Origin: Pocillopora verrucosa
Taxonomy: Eukaryota > Cnidaria > Anthozoa > Scleractinia > Pocilloporidae
Direction: 5' to 3'
DNA length: 64,000 nt
Assembly: GCF_036669915.1 (NCBI RefSeq)
Contig: NC_089314.1
Coordinates: 26,742,126 to 26,806,125, forward strand
How positions within the stretch are numbered: the first letter of the stretch is position 1; each line of letters opens with the position of its first letter. The translations under genes and the position numbers were made by a program. The notes under the pieces were generated by a model, which ran no database searches, was not told the origin of the DNA, and saw nothing but the letters and a program-made list of their open reading frames with translations. Of the stretch, positions 53,385-64,000 are shown piece by piece.

Positions 53385-56300
53385 ATGAAAGTTCGACTAT
53401 CTCTAAGGGCCTACGCCAAAATTCTCCTACATACCGCTAAATACCCACACAAAGCCGTGAACGGAGTTCTTCTAGGCGTGGAAAACCCCAAAGATGGTGA
53501 AATATATGCGCTCGATGCTATTCCTTTGTTTCATATTACCCTTGGATTGGCGCCTATGCTGGAAGTGGCCTTGGCGAGGGTAGAGAGAAGTTCTTTTTAT
53601 ATTCTTAAAGTGTTTTTCGACCAGTTCATAGCCTAACAAGTCCCTAAAATTGTTTGTGTGCCCCGAGTTCATGGTGCCAAATTGATTGGGTTCCTAAAGT
53701 AAATTTTTTATTCTCGTGTAACCTGTAAGCTTTTGACTTTTCTGGTTAAGGTTTGGATTAAAGATTAATTTCAGGTGTTGAACACACAGGAGAACCGTTG
53801 AACCTCAAATTTCGCGATTCAATGTCAACCAATTCAATGTAAATTCTGTTTTTTTTTCTATCGACATTGAACTTAATATTTTACACTCCTTAATTTAAAA
53901 TGGATTTTAGATCAGAAAAACGTTTGCCTGTTAGAAAAGTAATTTTTTTAGTTTCAAAATTTTTAAAAGACATGCTGAAGTACACTGAATGTTAGAATGG
54001 TAGTTATTTTCATATTCATCCATGGAAACAGAAATGGTGAACGCTTTGGCTAAATACTTGGCACCCGGGCATGGTCTTAAACAGACCAAATTCCTGGTAG
54101 TTTGAAATTTCAGCAAATTTCAGAGTTCAGATATGTCAACTAGAAAAGAAAAATACATTTTGGAATCATTTAACATGTCCAGGGAACTATAGGCTACTTT
54201 TAACAGTTACATCCAACATATCTGTCTACCTATTCTCCATACTGTTCTGTATACACTTCTAAGGTGCTGACAAAGAGAAATGAAGAATTTCTTTATCAGT
54301 TAGTGACTAAAACATTTGATTCAGGGGTGATAGCATTAAGGGGAACTAGATCCTAGTTACTCTTTGGGTACAAAGGTTAAAGACATTTGAAAGAACCCTC
54401 AGAGGAAATCATGCAAAATTTCTGCCTGCTAGGTGTTAAGCTCATTTACTTTAATCTCTGCCTGCTGGGCATGTAGCCATTGTGTATAACAAAATGATGA
54501 ACTCTGTCACATTTTGACTGTGATACAATTCTGAGTAGTCTTTTTGAGAAACACTCCATTTAAGACATTATTCATGTATTGAAGTTGGTATTGCTGTGGT
54601 AGGTGTGAACAAATTAATTTTCAGAGTGTTTGGTTATCCTCTGACAGTTGCTTCCCTAGGGAACTGTTATTCATTGCACTAGTCAGTCAAAGTTGCAATC
54701 AACAGTTATTTCCAGGACTGCCTTGACCAGAAGATGTTTTGATATTTGACTTAATGAATTGATAAAGGAAGAAAAGATTGCAGTAAAAACACTCTTGAAA
54801 AACTTCCCATCCTTTCATCCTTTTGAAAGCTGTTGGAAAAGTAATTGTATCATTATTTCTCTTGTCCAGGTTGATATTCACTGTAAAAAGAATGAGTTAC
54901 AGATAGTTGGTTATTATCAAGCTAATGAACATATTAATGACAATAGGTGAGTTAAATCTACCAGTAAAAACATCAAATTTTTATGAGTTTTACATTTGAA
55001 AAAGGGTTGTTGACTTGTCAAAAGTCTTTGGGTGAGATAGGGTTAGACAAACAAATTTGTATGAGTTTCACATTTAAAAAAGGGTTGTAAACTTGAACAC
55101 ACTTTTGAGGATCAGCTTTTGTCAAAAGTGTTCATGTGAGATAGAGTCAGTCAAACAATAGATTTAGAGCTTTAGTGGGTAAGCCATCCCTATAATTTTT
55201 TTTTTACTCCCATTGCCTTCCTTCTCACAAAAGAGCTAACAAAAAAAGGAAAGAACATGGTCAGAGAGGGCTGGTGTGGTTGAGGTGGAAAAGTTTTTGT
55301 ACGTGTGAGAATTTTTCTAAGCCCACTTCTTTTTCAAAACAAGTTTATTTGCCAGACAGTTAATTGTCAGGCAGTTTATGAAGAATCTTTTTTACCTTTC
55401 CAAAAATGAGATTTGAAAAGATGACCTCAATGAGAGAAAAAAAGTTATCATTATGCACTTCTTGTATTGATGGATTGAAAGGAGATACAGGTGTATGAGT
55501 CCTTCTTGTATGTTATTGAGGCAGTTCCAGTTTTGCCTTGAAATACCTTACCAATTGAGTTTCAGAGCAATTATAGCCAAGGAAGGCAAAATTCTTTGTT
55601 GTTGTTTTAAAAAAATTTGTCATCATCTCTTCCCAGTCCTAATGCAATATGTTACAAGATTGGAGAGAAAATATGTGATCAGTTTAACAATGGTTTTATG
55701 CTAATGGTAAGTGGATGTTATTCATGTCCAACTGATTTTATTTTTTGTGTCACATTGGTGTTGATGATTAATATTTAATTAATAATTAATGATCACTTAA
55801 TAAGAATTTGCGTAAGAAACTCTTTTGTAAGGCGATGTTTGTCATGATCACTGTAATTTTGCACTTTCTTCGTATGATACAGGTAGATAATACAAAGCTG
55901 ACAGTACCATGTAAAGAAATAGCTTGTAAGGTAAAGATGTTCCATACTTTGTAACATTTGTGTGTGATTTTCATTGAATTATACTATTCCCTGAAGGTAT
56001 GACCAAGAAAGTCATTAATCCAAGTCATTGCCAATAGTGAGGCAGTTCAAATAAACAATATTCATATATAATCACACTTGTTCGTTTGTCACTTCAAGGA
56101 TTTTTTGCAAACCAACAAAATGACCAGCTCTCAGTTGGCTTGTTGGCTCAGTTGGTAGAGCACTGCACTGTTACTGCAGAGGTCATGGGTTCAACTCCTG
56201 TGCAGGCATGATTTTTTTTAAGCTTTAATTTCATTACTACCCAAGAAGTGTTCATTTCTGCAAAGATCACTCTCATGTTCATTTATTTATCTGCAGTTCA

Positions 56301-57713
56301 AAGTTATGATGTTCAAAATCAACAAACTCACACTTTTTCAGTGTTGCTGATGTTAGATCTGCTAACCACGTGCATGGATTGATCTGTGCAGGAAAAGTGA
56401 AGTTAAACTATCAATAAAAGCAAAACCTAAGAAAAGAGTTCAGACTTGAAACAACCTTCTGGATACTATTTTGGTGTTACTATTAACTGAGCAACAAAAA
56501 CACTTTACAGGAGTGAGGCAAATATTGCTTGTTTTTTTACATGTATGTTCCACCTTTTGTTCACAGGGTTTTATGTCTGAACTATTTTCCTTTTGTTTCA
56601 TCCTGCAGTGTTATGTGGTCCAAGACAATAAATGGAAGCAAAGTGACAAAGATTTGTAAGTACCATTCAACTCAGTTGGCTTCATTCAATATGATATCAG
56701 TATCCCTTTCTCACGTGATTTCTAGAAGGTAAAGATGATGAGTCTATTACAGAGGGTGATGTTGCAATGTTATGCTGTAATGCAGTGAATTGTTGAATTG
56801 TCAGGGAAGCATAAATGAGTAGGGCTCCCAGTTCCCTAAATCTGAACCAAGCATGATAAGCTTTTGAGATAATTTCCACTATGGTACTTCCTTTTGGGGG
56901 TGAATTGATTATTCTCCTACAATATTGCTAATCTAGTGTAAGAAATTTTGAGAGAAAGGTGGGGCGATATGATGGATAAGAGCACCATGAATCTTAATTA
57001 TCAATAGTAAATCTAAAAAAATTTTATGACCACCATTAAATGGTTTCTAAAATAACACTGGTTCTTCTGGTTGGGATACTAGGTCATTGCAGGTTACCCT
57101 TTTTTTTTTATTTCTAGTCACAGGCTACCCAATTCTGTCCATTCCCCTGAGTGGAGAGAAACACTATGACAGCAAAGTCTTTCTCAAACACAACACAATG
57201 ACCCTGGTCAGGAGTGAACATGAAATTTTGATTTGGAGTCCAGTGTACTTTTCATTTGACTATTGCATCACCCATCTAAATACTGACATTCTAAATTAAA
57301 ACTCACATCCAAATGTAAACAGCAGTGATCACAAACATACATCTCATTACTAACACCATGATGTTTATTTTCCTATTTTCCCTAATGTATTAACTCTGAA
57401 AAAGTGATTGAAAGCTGTTAGATTTAAGCAACAGTGTAATAAAGGTCATTACTTCCTAAACTTAACATTTAGTACTCAACTTTTGTACATGATGTCAGTG
57501 GTTTGACAGTTATGACTGTGCAATTACACTGTTTGAAAATTGTATCATTGCAGATTGCTTGAAGGTGAAGATTCACTGCAACTCACCACTGAACTTCTAG
57601 AAGGAAAAGTGTATCAGAGTCTCATAGATTTTGACAATCACCTTGATGACATCACACAAGATTGGCTTAACAAAGATATCAATAAAGTAGTTGATATATC
57701 ACCCACAGCTTGA
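53385..57713 (+). CDS. EMC8: EMC8/EMC9, ER membrane protein complex subunit, complete
   Basis: Cytosolic subunit of the ER membrane protein complex, which inserts tail-anchored and multipass proteins. Six exons: 53385-53579, 54870-54946, 55637-55706, 55883-55930, 56609-56655, 57554-57713; 597 nt, 198 residues (human EMC8 is about 210). Seen: AKYPHKAVNGVLLG, DAIPLFHITLGLAPMLEVAL, IVGYYQANEHINDN, FMLMVDNTKL and LIDFDNHLDDITQDWLN, all matching the family in order. It is an MPN-like fold without the JAMM metal ligands, as in the family. Only one paralog is seen, consistent with a single EMC8/9 gene before the vertebrate split. The start follows two short upstream ORFs. All junctions are GT-AG and in phase. 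Confidence 0.95.
54198..54380 (-). repeat. MITE-like element, family A copy (EMC8 intron 1, inverted)
   Basis: Contains ACCTATTCTCCATACTGTTC and GATTCAGGGGTGATAGCATT, the reverse-oriented family A core, and ends CAAAGGTTAA. Right and left ends are eroded inverted repeats. Confidence 0.65.
54975..55160. repeat. Diverged 78-bp tandem duplication (EMC8 intron 2)
   Basis: ATGAGTTTTACATTTGAAAA recurs as ATGAGTTTCACATTTAAAAA 78 bp later, and GGGTGAGATAGGGTTAGACA recurs as ATGTGAGATAGAGTCAGTCA. The second copy has an insertion of about 20 bp. Confidence 0.65.
56137..56208 (+). repeat. tRNA-like sequence (GTT anticodon), probably SINE head or tRNA pseudogene
   Basis: 72 nt that fold as a tRNA: D arm GCTC/GAGC, anticodon stem CTGCA/TGCAG around loop CTGTTAC (anticodon GTT, Asn), T-loop TTCAACT, and an acceptor with six of seven pairs including wobbles. 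A and B boxes are recognisable. The sequence does not resemble standard eukaryotic tRNA-Asn, lies inside EMC8 intron 4 and is followed by a T-rich run, so a tRNA-derived SINE fragment is more likely than a working tRNA. Confidence 0.6.
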
Positions 57714-57900
57714 ATTTATTGCTTAGTTTTGTTGATATTTTCTGAATCAATGACAAGAGTTACTTAAGTCTCTTTAATGTGACAGTAATATATAATCCTG
57801 AGCAGTTCTTTGTTCTTATGTATGTTGTTTCTCAAAATGCATTTTTTTGAATTTACATACAAACCCTATTGAATTGAAATATTCTTAATTGATGAAGGGA

Positions 57901-58098
57901 AAATTTGGTTTTATCAACTGAGTTGATAATAAAAAAAGTTTCTCAGCTGGAAGTTTCAAGCAGTAGGCCTTCGTCAGAGAATTTCAGCATCTTTAACTCT
58001 GACAAAGGGCTCATAAGCCTGGAAACATCAGCATAGAAACTCTTTTCTTTACAGTGGCTAAGTGACATTATCAAAACTCAGTTGATAAAACCAATTTA
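57901..58098. repeat. Inverted-repeat element with GTTTTATCAACTGAGTTGATAA ends
   Basis: Arms 57901-57930 and 58068-58098 are near-perfect inverted repeats built on TTTTATCAACTGAG. The interior has a second, smaller dyad around GGCCTTCGTCAGAG and CTCTGACAAAGGGC. No coding capacity. Confidence 0.75.
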
Positions 58099-59631
58099 TC
58101 TTGCTATTCCTCCACCAGTGCAACAACACAGTTTCTTTAGAAACTTGTCCCCACTGGAGTATTCTTAATTGCATATATAAACAGTAGTATGTCTCTTAAC
58201 TATTTTTGAAATCATATATTGTAACTAGAAATGTAAGTTTGTGAAAGACTTGAGGTCCTCTGCGGGGAAGTGTGAACTTTGTAGGAGTGGAAATCAATGT
58301 GAAACTGAAAATTGCTCAGAGACAAACCCAATTTCACTGAATTAGTACTCCAACAACAACAGAAAAAGACATCACAGTGAGACTCCAAGATCAAGCTTAT
58401 ATAACCTGGTCTGTTTTATGAAGCCTTACAGCTGTAAATATGTATGTTAAAAATACTTATGAAAACATAGTCAGGACCCCTTTTATCTGTGGAAAAAAGT
58501 TGAACTTTTTTTTCTTAAACTCCTCACAAGAGGACCTCATGAACTGTATTTCACAAAAGTCATTGGAATGAATGTCTGTCAAAGTGTGAAAAATTAAACT
58601 GAACTGGAAATTTTAACACCTTTATTCTGTGGACTCTAATGCAAGGTAAAGGTGTTATGTGTCAAAAATTCATCATTGGTGTTAATCGTTCTGTTTTGAA
58701 CAGGATAATTAATTAGACTTGATCTATTTAAATGGAAAGCTTACTCTTGTTTCATATGTTTATCTTTGGTTAATATTCTTATCATTGGTTACTCCTATTC
58801 AATTCAAGCTTGTGAATTAAGGTACACAGAAATTGGAGAAATTTATGTCAAAGGAGAATCATTGTCACAATCATAGGCAAAGATATTATTATCTTTGAGC
58901 AATAGGGGTGATAATTGGAAAGAAAAAATATCAAATGTACATGTATACATTATGTGTTGTGTGATATATTTTGCCTCCACATCATAACACCTGACCTTTA
59001 TATGTAATGTGGTTGTAATAACTAGGTCCTTTCAATTTTAGTAACAGTGATGTAAAACATTAGGCATTAAAAGTCTTTTCTGCTATCACGGATTGCTAAT
59101 GTACATCATAGTTTGTTGTCTTATTTTTAAGATTGCTCTCGTCTCAGGTAGTATAAAAGGCTTTTTGAAGGTTCGAAGTATATCTCAAAACCTTTCCTGG
59201 ATGAATGTTTCAAAAATTGTTCTTTTATATAGTGGAATGCTACAATGAAAGAAACACTTTTGGGAATTGAAAATTAAAGTTTTTTTGGAATATTTTATTG
59301 AGTTGACATTTGTCTTCAATCAATTATTCCTGTTGACCCAATTGAAGCGGAGCGCATGGGAGCCTGACCAACTAGAACATCTGTCAGTTATCTCCTGTTG
59401 CAGTATTTTCATAATTAGATATATACTATCAAATTTTTATGTGACACTTGCATTAATTAAGATAAGTTTTCTAGTTTGCTTTGTAGCTATCCATTTTTGA
59501 TTGACAGTTAACTATTTGGTGAAAATGGGATATTTTTTAATGCACAGATGTGTTGTCTGTGATATCAATTCATTATTATGAGTCCAAGGAACACATATGT
59601 ACAATCACACATAGAGGGAATAGCCAAAAAG

Positions 59632-59790
59632 TGAATTTAGCCCTTTTAGTCCCAAGATCTCATTAGTATAGAGAATTTGTTATTGGATCAATTAATAATC
59701 CCCTAATTCATATTTCTCTTTATTCTCATCTCTTATCTGGTTGATATTATATTGACATTTTGAGGAGAAAATCTGTCTTGGTTACTAAAA
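59632..59790 (+). repeat. MITE-like element, family B copy 3
   Basis: Contains CCCTTTTAGTCCCAAGATCT, GAATTTGTTATTGGATCAAT, AATCCCCTAATTCATATTTC and TTTATTCTCATC, in the same order as 8361-8572, but shorter and with an eroded right end. Confidence 0.7.
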
Positions 59791-60069
59791 ACACCCAGAT
59801 GAATTACAAAGCCAAGAATATCATTGTCTCTGATGCTGTCTACATCACAAAGAAATATTGTGTTTTATAATTGGTAATTCAAACTACATATGTACAATAG
59901 GTCAATTTAACAATATATCTGCATGAAAACACCTCCCCCTCCACCCCTGCTTTTGTTCCTCATGGTTGAAAGCCTGAACAAAAATTTCATAATCCATTCA
60001 TAGCAACCAGTCTAAAAGCAAATATAGATAAAATTGAGTATTACCCAGTCCTACTCGGTTTAGGACTCA

Positions 60070-62545
60070 ATGCCTGGAAGATTTCGACTTCTCAAAGGAA
60101 TATCTTCGTTTGCAATGTTGGGGTTTGTTTCTGCTGTTTGTGCTGGATTTTGCGCAGCTGTGGCGTCCACTTGCGCTAAACTAGCAATGTCTCCAGAACT
60201 TCAGAGGAAAATTTGGTGCAATTTTTTACTTCAAAGCTTTGGTGTTGGTGCCACGAATGGTTCCCCGATCACATCTGCCTGTCGAATGGTTGGTCTATGT
60301 TCTCGTGTTTAACAAAGCACGCTTGCGGCTTAAAGAAGAGTCTTAGCTTTACTCCAGCCTGGAATTTTTGAAACATTGTAGCTTGAAGATTTTTCGGGAA
60401 TAACTTTTGCGGAGTGTCCTCGACCAAAGTAATAAAAGTTGAAACGTTACATTTCGTTCGTTGTACATACGTATTTTGTGCTGCTCGACATTGAAATCGA
60501 AAGAAATAGTCTCTAGTAGTAGTATAATTCATTATGAACCGCAAAAACTAAGAGAATTGGCCATATAAAAAATATACACAATCAACCTAGCCAAAAAGCA
60601 CTGCTTGAGTTTGTTAATTTATACTGCCCTTCAGGTTTTTTTAGAGTTATATATAAGTAGATTATATTGTAGTAAAAGGGCGGACAGAGACTGGTAAGAA
60701 CCTGTTATCAGTAATGCTCTGATTGTCTGGGAACTATAGTCCACAGAGGGACTGTTAGTGGTGACAGTATCATTTGTTTTATCAATGGAAGTCATCCGTT
60801 GATTATGCTCAAGGTACTGCAGTGTTTGTCACTCAAATCAACAACAGTCCTTTTCAGGACTAATATATTTAGTCAATCACTTGGTGAAGGGAATGACTGT
60901 TTAACCATTTAACTCTTAGGGGTGACCGGTATCTAATTTCTCCCTACAATATAACCCCTGGATCATACATTCATAAGAATAAAGTAAATGATCATGGACC
61001 AAAGAGGCACTCAATTATTAAACAAATTATACTCGTCAGCATCTTAGGAAATATAAAGTCAACAGAACTGAAAAGAATATGCATAGTGATGTTAGGGTGA
61101 AAAAGGTTCCTAACCCCTGTAGGTTCTAGGAGTATTACAAAAGCTACTTGTTGAAATATGAACAGTTTCGCGACTGCATTAATTGAAAAAATCTTCAACT
61201 GATTTTCAGGTGGTTAACCTTGCACGAGCTTCTTCATTTCTTCTGGTTTTCCTGTTCAATGCCCTGATGTGGACCCTATTTGTGAAGTCTCTTAGAGCAT
61301 CATCTTCTTCAGCTACAGCAACAGTTACCAATACAGCCTCAAATTTCATTTGCACTGTAAGTATTTGTTGAGAAAGAGCTGAATTGTCATTTTAAATTTT
61401 ATTAGTACCACTGCAGTTGCCATGGTCACTTGAACAAAATGAACCAATCACATTTTAAAGGTTGAGCACTGATTAAAATCAATTGTGCTATGTGAAGAAC
61501 CATTACAAGCAAAGATGACAAATATGTTAGTTTTGAGCAGAAGGCTTCTTCCATATTTACTACAATTGAATTCTTGTAGAGTTGTTGATTGTTTTATTTT
61601 TTTAATTAACTTTAATGACCAGTTTTACAAGGTGACTGGATGTATAACTTGACTGGGAAAGGAAATAGAAAGATAATAAGTTTCCCCTACCAGAAACAAT
61701 TTAAGGCTACTATAATTGTAAAGAGAATTGCAGAAGAACACTCAAGCAACACTGAAGATAAGTCTCCACATTTTTATAAATGGGCAGCCAATGTATTGTG
61801 GAAACTGCAACCTAACATGAATGTTTAAAATCAAACTTAAAGCAAGACAAAATTATAGAAGAAACTTCTTGCAAATAACTTGAAATAAGTTTGGAGTGGT
61901 CTTGTAAATGTATGCGGTAATTTTAAGTCCACATTTTCAACAATATTGGCTGTCTCCTCTAAGTGCATTCTAACTGATTTGTTAATATCCTCTCTAGCAC
62001 TTCATCATTTTCTTTTAGTAAGAACAACAAGGATAAAGTACCTACTCTTACTGATAAATTAGTTTTAAGTTTGATACTGACTTTTTGCACACACCTTTTA
62101 TAGTAATGCTAGTAAGGCAAGCCTGGCTAGTTAGCCATGCTGTGCTCCCTTAAATTTGCAATAGAAGAACTGTAAGTTATAAAAAGGGTTAATGAATCTA
62201 TCACTAGGCTACTCTTCAGGCTTACCAATATTTTAATTAAGATTGACAACAACAGCTTGTACAAGGCTTATTAGTCTAACAGTGGTGCTTAGGATTTGGA
62301 CTCGGTACAGCTTCACTCAGAACAAACCTACTAGAGGAATTTAGGAGTCAATGATTTGAACTGTGAGTCTGTAAACACTGATGTAGGGTTGTCTCTTACA
62401 GGCGCTGCTTGGTTGCCTGTTGTTTGGCGAGACACTTTCCATGCAATGGTGGTTAGGTACATCTCTCATTCTCACAGGCTTGATTCTGATTCACTATAAC
62501 AGTGCACCTTTAACTAATGATCAAGGTCATGACAAGAGAGAGTGA
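60070..62545 (+). CDS. TMEM42: TMEM42-like small multipass membrane protein, complete
   Basis: Member of the TMEM42/EamA-like group of small membrane proteins; function unknown. Exons: 60070 to about 60288, 61210-61356, 62402-62545 (TGA); about 169 residues. Seen: four hydrophobic segments, including LGFVSAVCAGFCAAVAS followed by TCAKLAM, then FLLVFLFNALMWTLFVKSLR, SSATATVTNTASNFICTALL and WWLGTSLILTGLILIHY. These match TMEM42 features: the AKL after helix 1, NxLMWTxF, a Ser-rich helix 3 start, a GE between helices 3 and 4, and LIH at the end. Start: in-frame TAG at 60061 precedes the ATG. The exon 1 donor is uncertain: phase 0 is required, and the candidates are GTTGGT at 60289 (chosen) or GTTGGT at 60244, which would shorten the protein by 15 residues. 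Confidence 0.82.
60683..60870. repeat. Degenerate relative of the 11209-11544 foldback (TMEM42 intron 1)
   Basis: Shares segments such as AACAACAGTCCTTTTCAGGA and GGAAGTCATCCGTTGA-type sequence with the foldback arms, but symmetry is mostly lost. Confidence 0.4.
60901..61107 (+). repeat. MITE-like element, family A copy (TMEM42 intron 1)
   Basis: Starts TTAACCATTTAACTCTTAGG, contains CAATATAACCCCTGGATCAT and GAATATGCATAGTGATGTTA, and ends near GGGTGAAAAAGG. It lies about 100 bp before TMEM42 exon 2. Confidence 0.7.
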
Positions 62546-63723
62546 ATGGGGCTGAAAAAGGCAATTTGTTAAAGTGGAGTGACAATCCCACACAGCTTTA
62601 CAGTGGTTAGTCAAGTCAAGGGGATTGTCTATCAAGATGCGGATAATGTTTCTGGGAAAAAAAATTAGAATTTTGAAGTAGATGGACCTCTATTTGGCGA
62701 CTATTGGTCCATTGTAGTCAAACTGGAAGTCAGAGTTTTAGTTGTTGTATAATCAAGAAAACAAGTTAGAGAACTTTGGATAAAAAGTTTTGGATAATGG
62801 AAAAGAAATAACAACATACTCAATTCCATGAGACAAGGCTTGGCATTGGCATCAGAAGGCAAGTGCATTATGCACAGGGTAATCATACCTCTTAGTATAG
62901 AGTATGACTGACTATCAGAATACTTCATGATCCAGGAATATATCTCTTGTTAGGGCCAATGAGGAAAAGCTGGCCATTTGAAAGTTTGATGGTTGCTTTT
63001 TTGCATGAATTTTCAATGTTGACCAAAGGGCAAGAAATTGCATATCTTGTTACAGTGTTAAATCACCAACAGATGCTGTCCATTTAAACAAAAAGCAATA
63101 ATAGCCTGTTCAAGATTTGTCCATATCACCTACGGGTCTTCAACAGAAAATATAAACCGCATGATGAAACTGATCATCAGAAATGCTAACTGTTCTTTCA
63201 TTACAAAAACAGCTGAATTCTTTTTTGGTCAAAAAGAAAAGCATATTTAAACTTCTTAAAAAGTATTTCTACATATTTTGCTGGAAAGATTTAGTCCAAA
63301 TTAGAAAGATTTTTTGGGAAAGCCAAGAATTATGATATAAAGAGAAACTATTTATGTTGTCATTACTGTTTTTAACAGTTTTTAACTGTTTTTTTCACAC
63401 TTTTCAAATTAATTATTTAACATTTCCTTTTCTGATTCACAAACATTTTCTACCCCAGTTCCAATATTTTTGTAACTACCCTGTCATGTTTCTTGTTGTA
63501 ATATCTATCTTTGCAAAGTGTTTTGTTGGGCACATTTATACCTTCATTCTTATAGTATTTTTGTTGTAATTAAAAATATATCTATCAGACTCCTTTTCAC
63601 TGTCATAAATGTAGGAATGTTCAGTATAAATCTTTCAGATTCATTACTTTCATAAAATAATTGTGGACTGGTATGCTTTTTACCCAAATTTGCTTGATTA
63701 TTTTTAAGTATAGGAAAATTCAT
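62546..63723. other. Region between TMEM42 and the minus-strand gene
   Basis: AT-rich, convergent 3' flanks. No perfect, well-placed AATAAA was found for TMEM42 and no gene or repeat is recognised. Confidence 0.45.
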
Positions 63724-64000
63724 CTATATGTCGCCATCAGACACCTCATCACTATCATAAGTTCTGACACGTTTATATCTAACCTTTCTTGACTGTTTCT
63801 TGTTATTATGTGTACCATGATTTTTGCCACTATCTGATTCCTCGCTGTCAGAGAGGAGGACACGCTTCTTTCTGGTTGATTTTTTGATGCAATCAAATGA
63901 ATTATTATTCTCATCACAACCAGATTCCTCATCACTGTCATGAATGAGGACACGTTTATGTCTCAATTCACTTGAATTTTTGTTGCAAACTTCTGTATTG
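63724..64000 (-). CDS. C-terminus of an unrecognised Ser/Asp-rich protein, 5' partial
   Basis: An open frame enters from the right edge and ends at TAG (63724-63726), giving 91 residues. It holds three imperfect repeats, each a basic stretch followed by an acidic Ser cluster: KRVLIHDSDEESG, KRVLLSDSEESDSG and KRVRTYDSDEVSDGD, spaced by Asn/Lys-rich linkers. The S-D-E-E pattern suits casein kinase 2 sites, and the basic/acidic alternation suggests a nuclear protein. I do not recognise the family. Periodic, non-random composition supports real coding sequence, but no splice acceptor is visible in the window. Confidence 0.6.
   Translation of the reverse strand, partial: NTEVCNKNSSELRHKRVLIHDSDEESGCDENNNSFDCIKKSTRKKRVLLSDSEESDSGKNHGTHNNKKQSRKVRYKRVRTYDSDEVSDGDI

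Larger units (their letters stand above)
57714..60069. other. EMC8-TMEM42 intergenic region
   Basis: Contains the EMC8 3'UTR (extent unclear; the AATAAA at 57928 lies in a repeat), two repeats listed separately and otherwise unannotatable AT-rich sequence. No gene seen. Confidence 0.5.

Noticed and set aside
56137..56208. Functional tRNA-Asn gene
   Set aside because: Acceptor stem has a mismatch and two wobbles, the sequence differs from conserved eukaryotic tRNA-Asn, and it lies inside an intron in a SINE-like context. Recorded as a tRNA-like repeat instead.
63724..64000. CRISPR-like or tandem nucleotide repeat at the right edge
   Set aside because: The repetition is at protein level with diverged codons and unequal spacing, in animal DNA; it is better explained as a coding repeat.

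Overview
This is animal nuclear DNA. Genes are split into many short exons by GT-AG introns, the proteins (VAT-1, a CHD6-9 type remodeler, RAB2, EMC8/9, TMEM42) are metazoan, the background is AT-rich, and short inverted-repeat elements are scattered throughout. The repeat types (ends reading TTAACCCTTTAACTCCC, a tRNA-like SINE, a PIF/Harbinger element with 16-bp subterminal repeats) resemble those I associate with anthozoan cnidarians. A stony coral or sea anemone is my best guess; I cannot name the species.

Layout. 1-1643 holds no recognised exon. 1644-7642 (+) is the 3' part of a VAT-1 homolog; its 5' exons lie before the window. 7643-17636 is a gene-poor, repeat-rich interval with inverted-repeat elements, a 155-bp-arm foldback, a 289-bp tandem duplication and an ACGGTTAA-rich repeat. 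17637-40862 (+) is a complete 42-exon gene for a CHD7/Kismet-like chromatin remodeler; the exons join in frame to 2664 residues, with a long 3'UTR to about 42570. 42758-43183 holds two tandem copies of one short element. 43711-45910 is a decayed PIF/Harbinger transposon with a frameshifted Myb-like gene (+) and a transposase N-terminus (-). 46551-51386 (+) is an intact nine-exon RAB2 gene with a perfect CRE about 100 bp upstream. 53385-57713 (+) is a six-exon EMC8/9 gene. 60070-62545 (+) is a three-exon TMEM42 homolog. At 63724-64000 a minus-strand gene ends with a basic/acidic Ser-Asp-rich tail and runs off the window.

The host genes do not form an operon or pathway. They are housekeeping neighbours: chromatin remodeling, ER-Golgi trafficking, ER membrane protein insertion and a small membrane protein. 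I found no convincing new multi-gene system. The points most worth checking are two compensating frame lesions in one VAT-1 exon, a GC-AG intron and two possible intronic polyadenylation isoforms in the CHD gene, three upstream ORFs at its start, a repeated LQH motif in its N-terminus, the internally deleted Harbinger element, and several families of short inverted-repeat elements.
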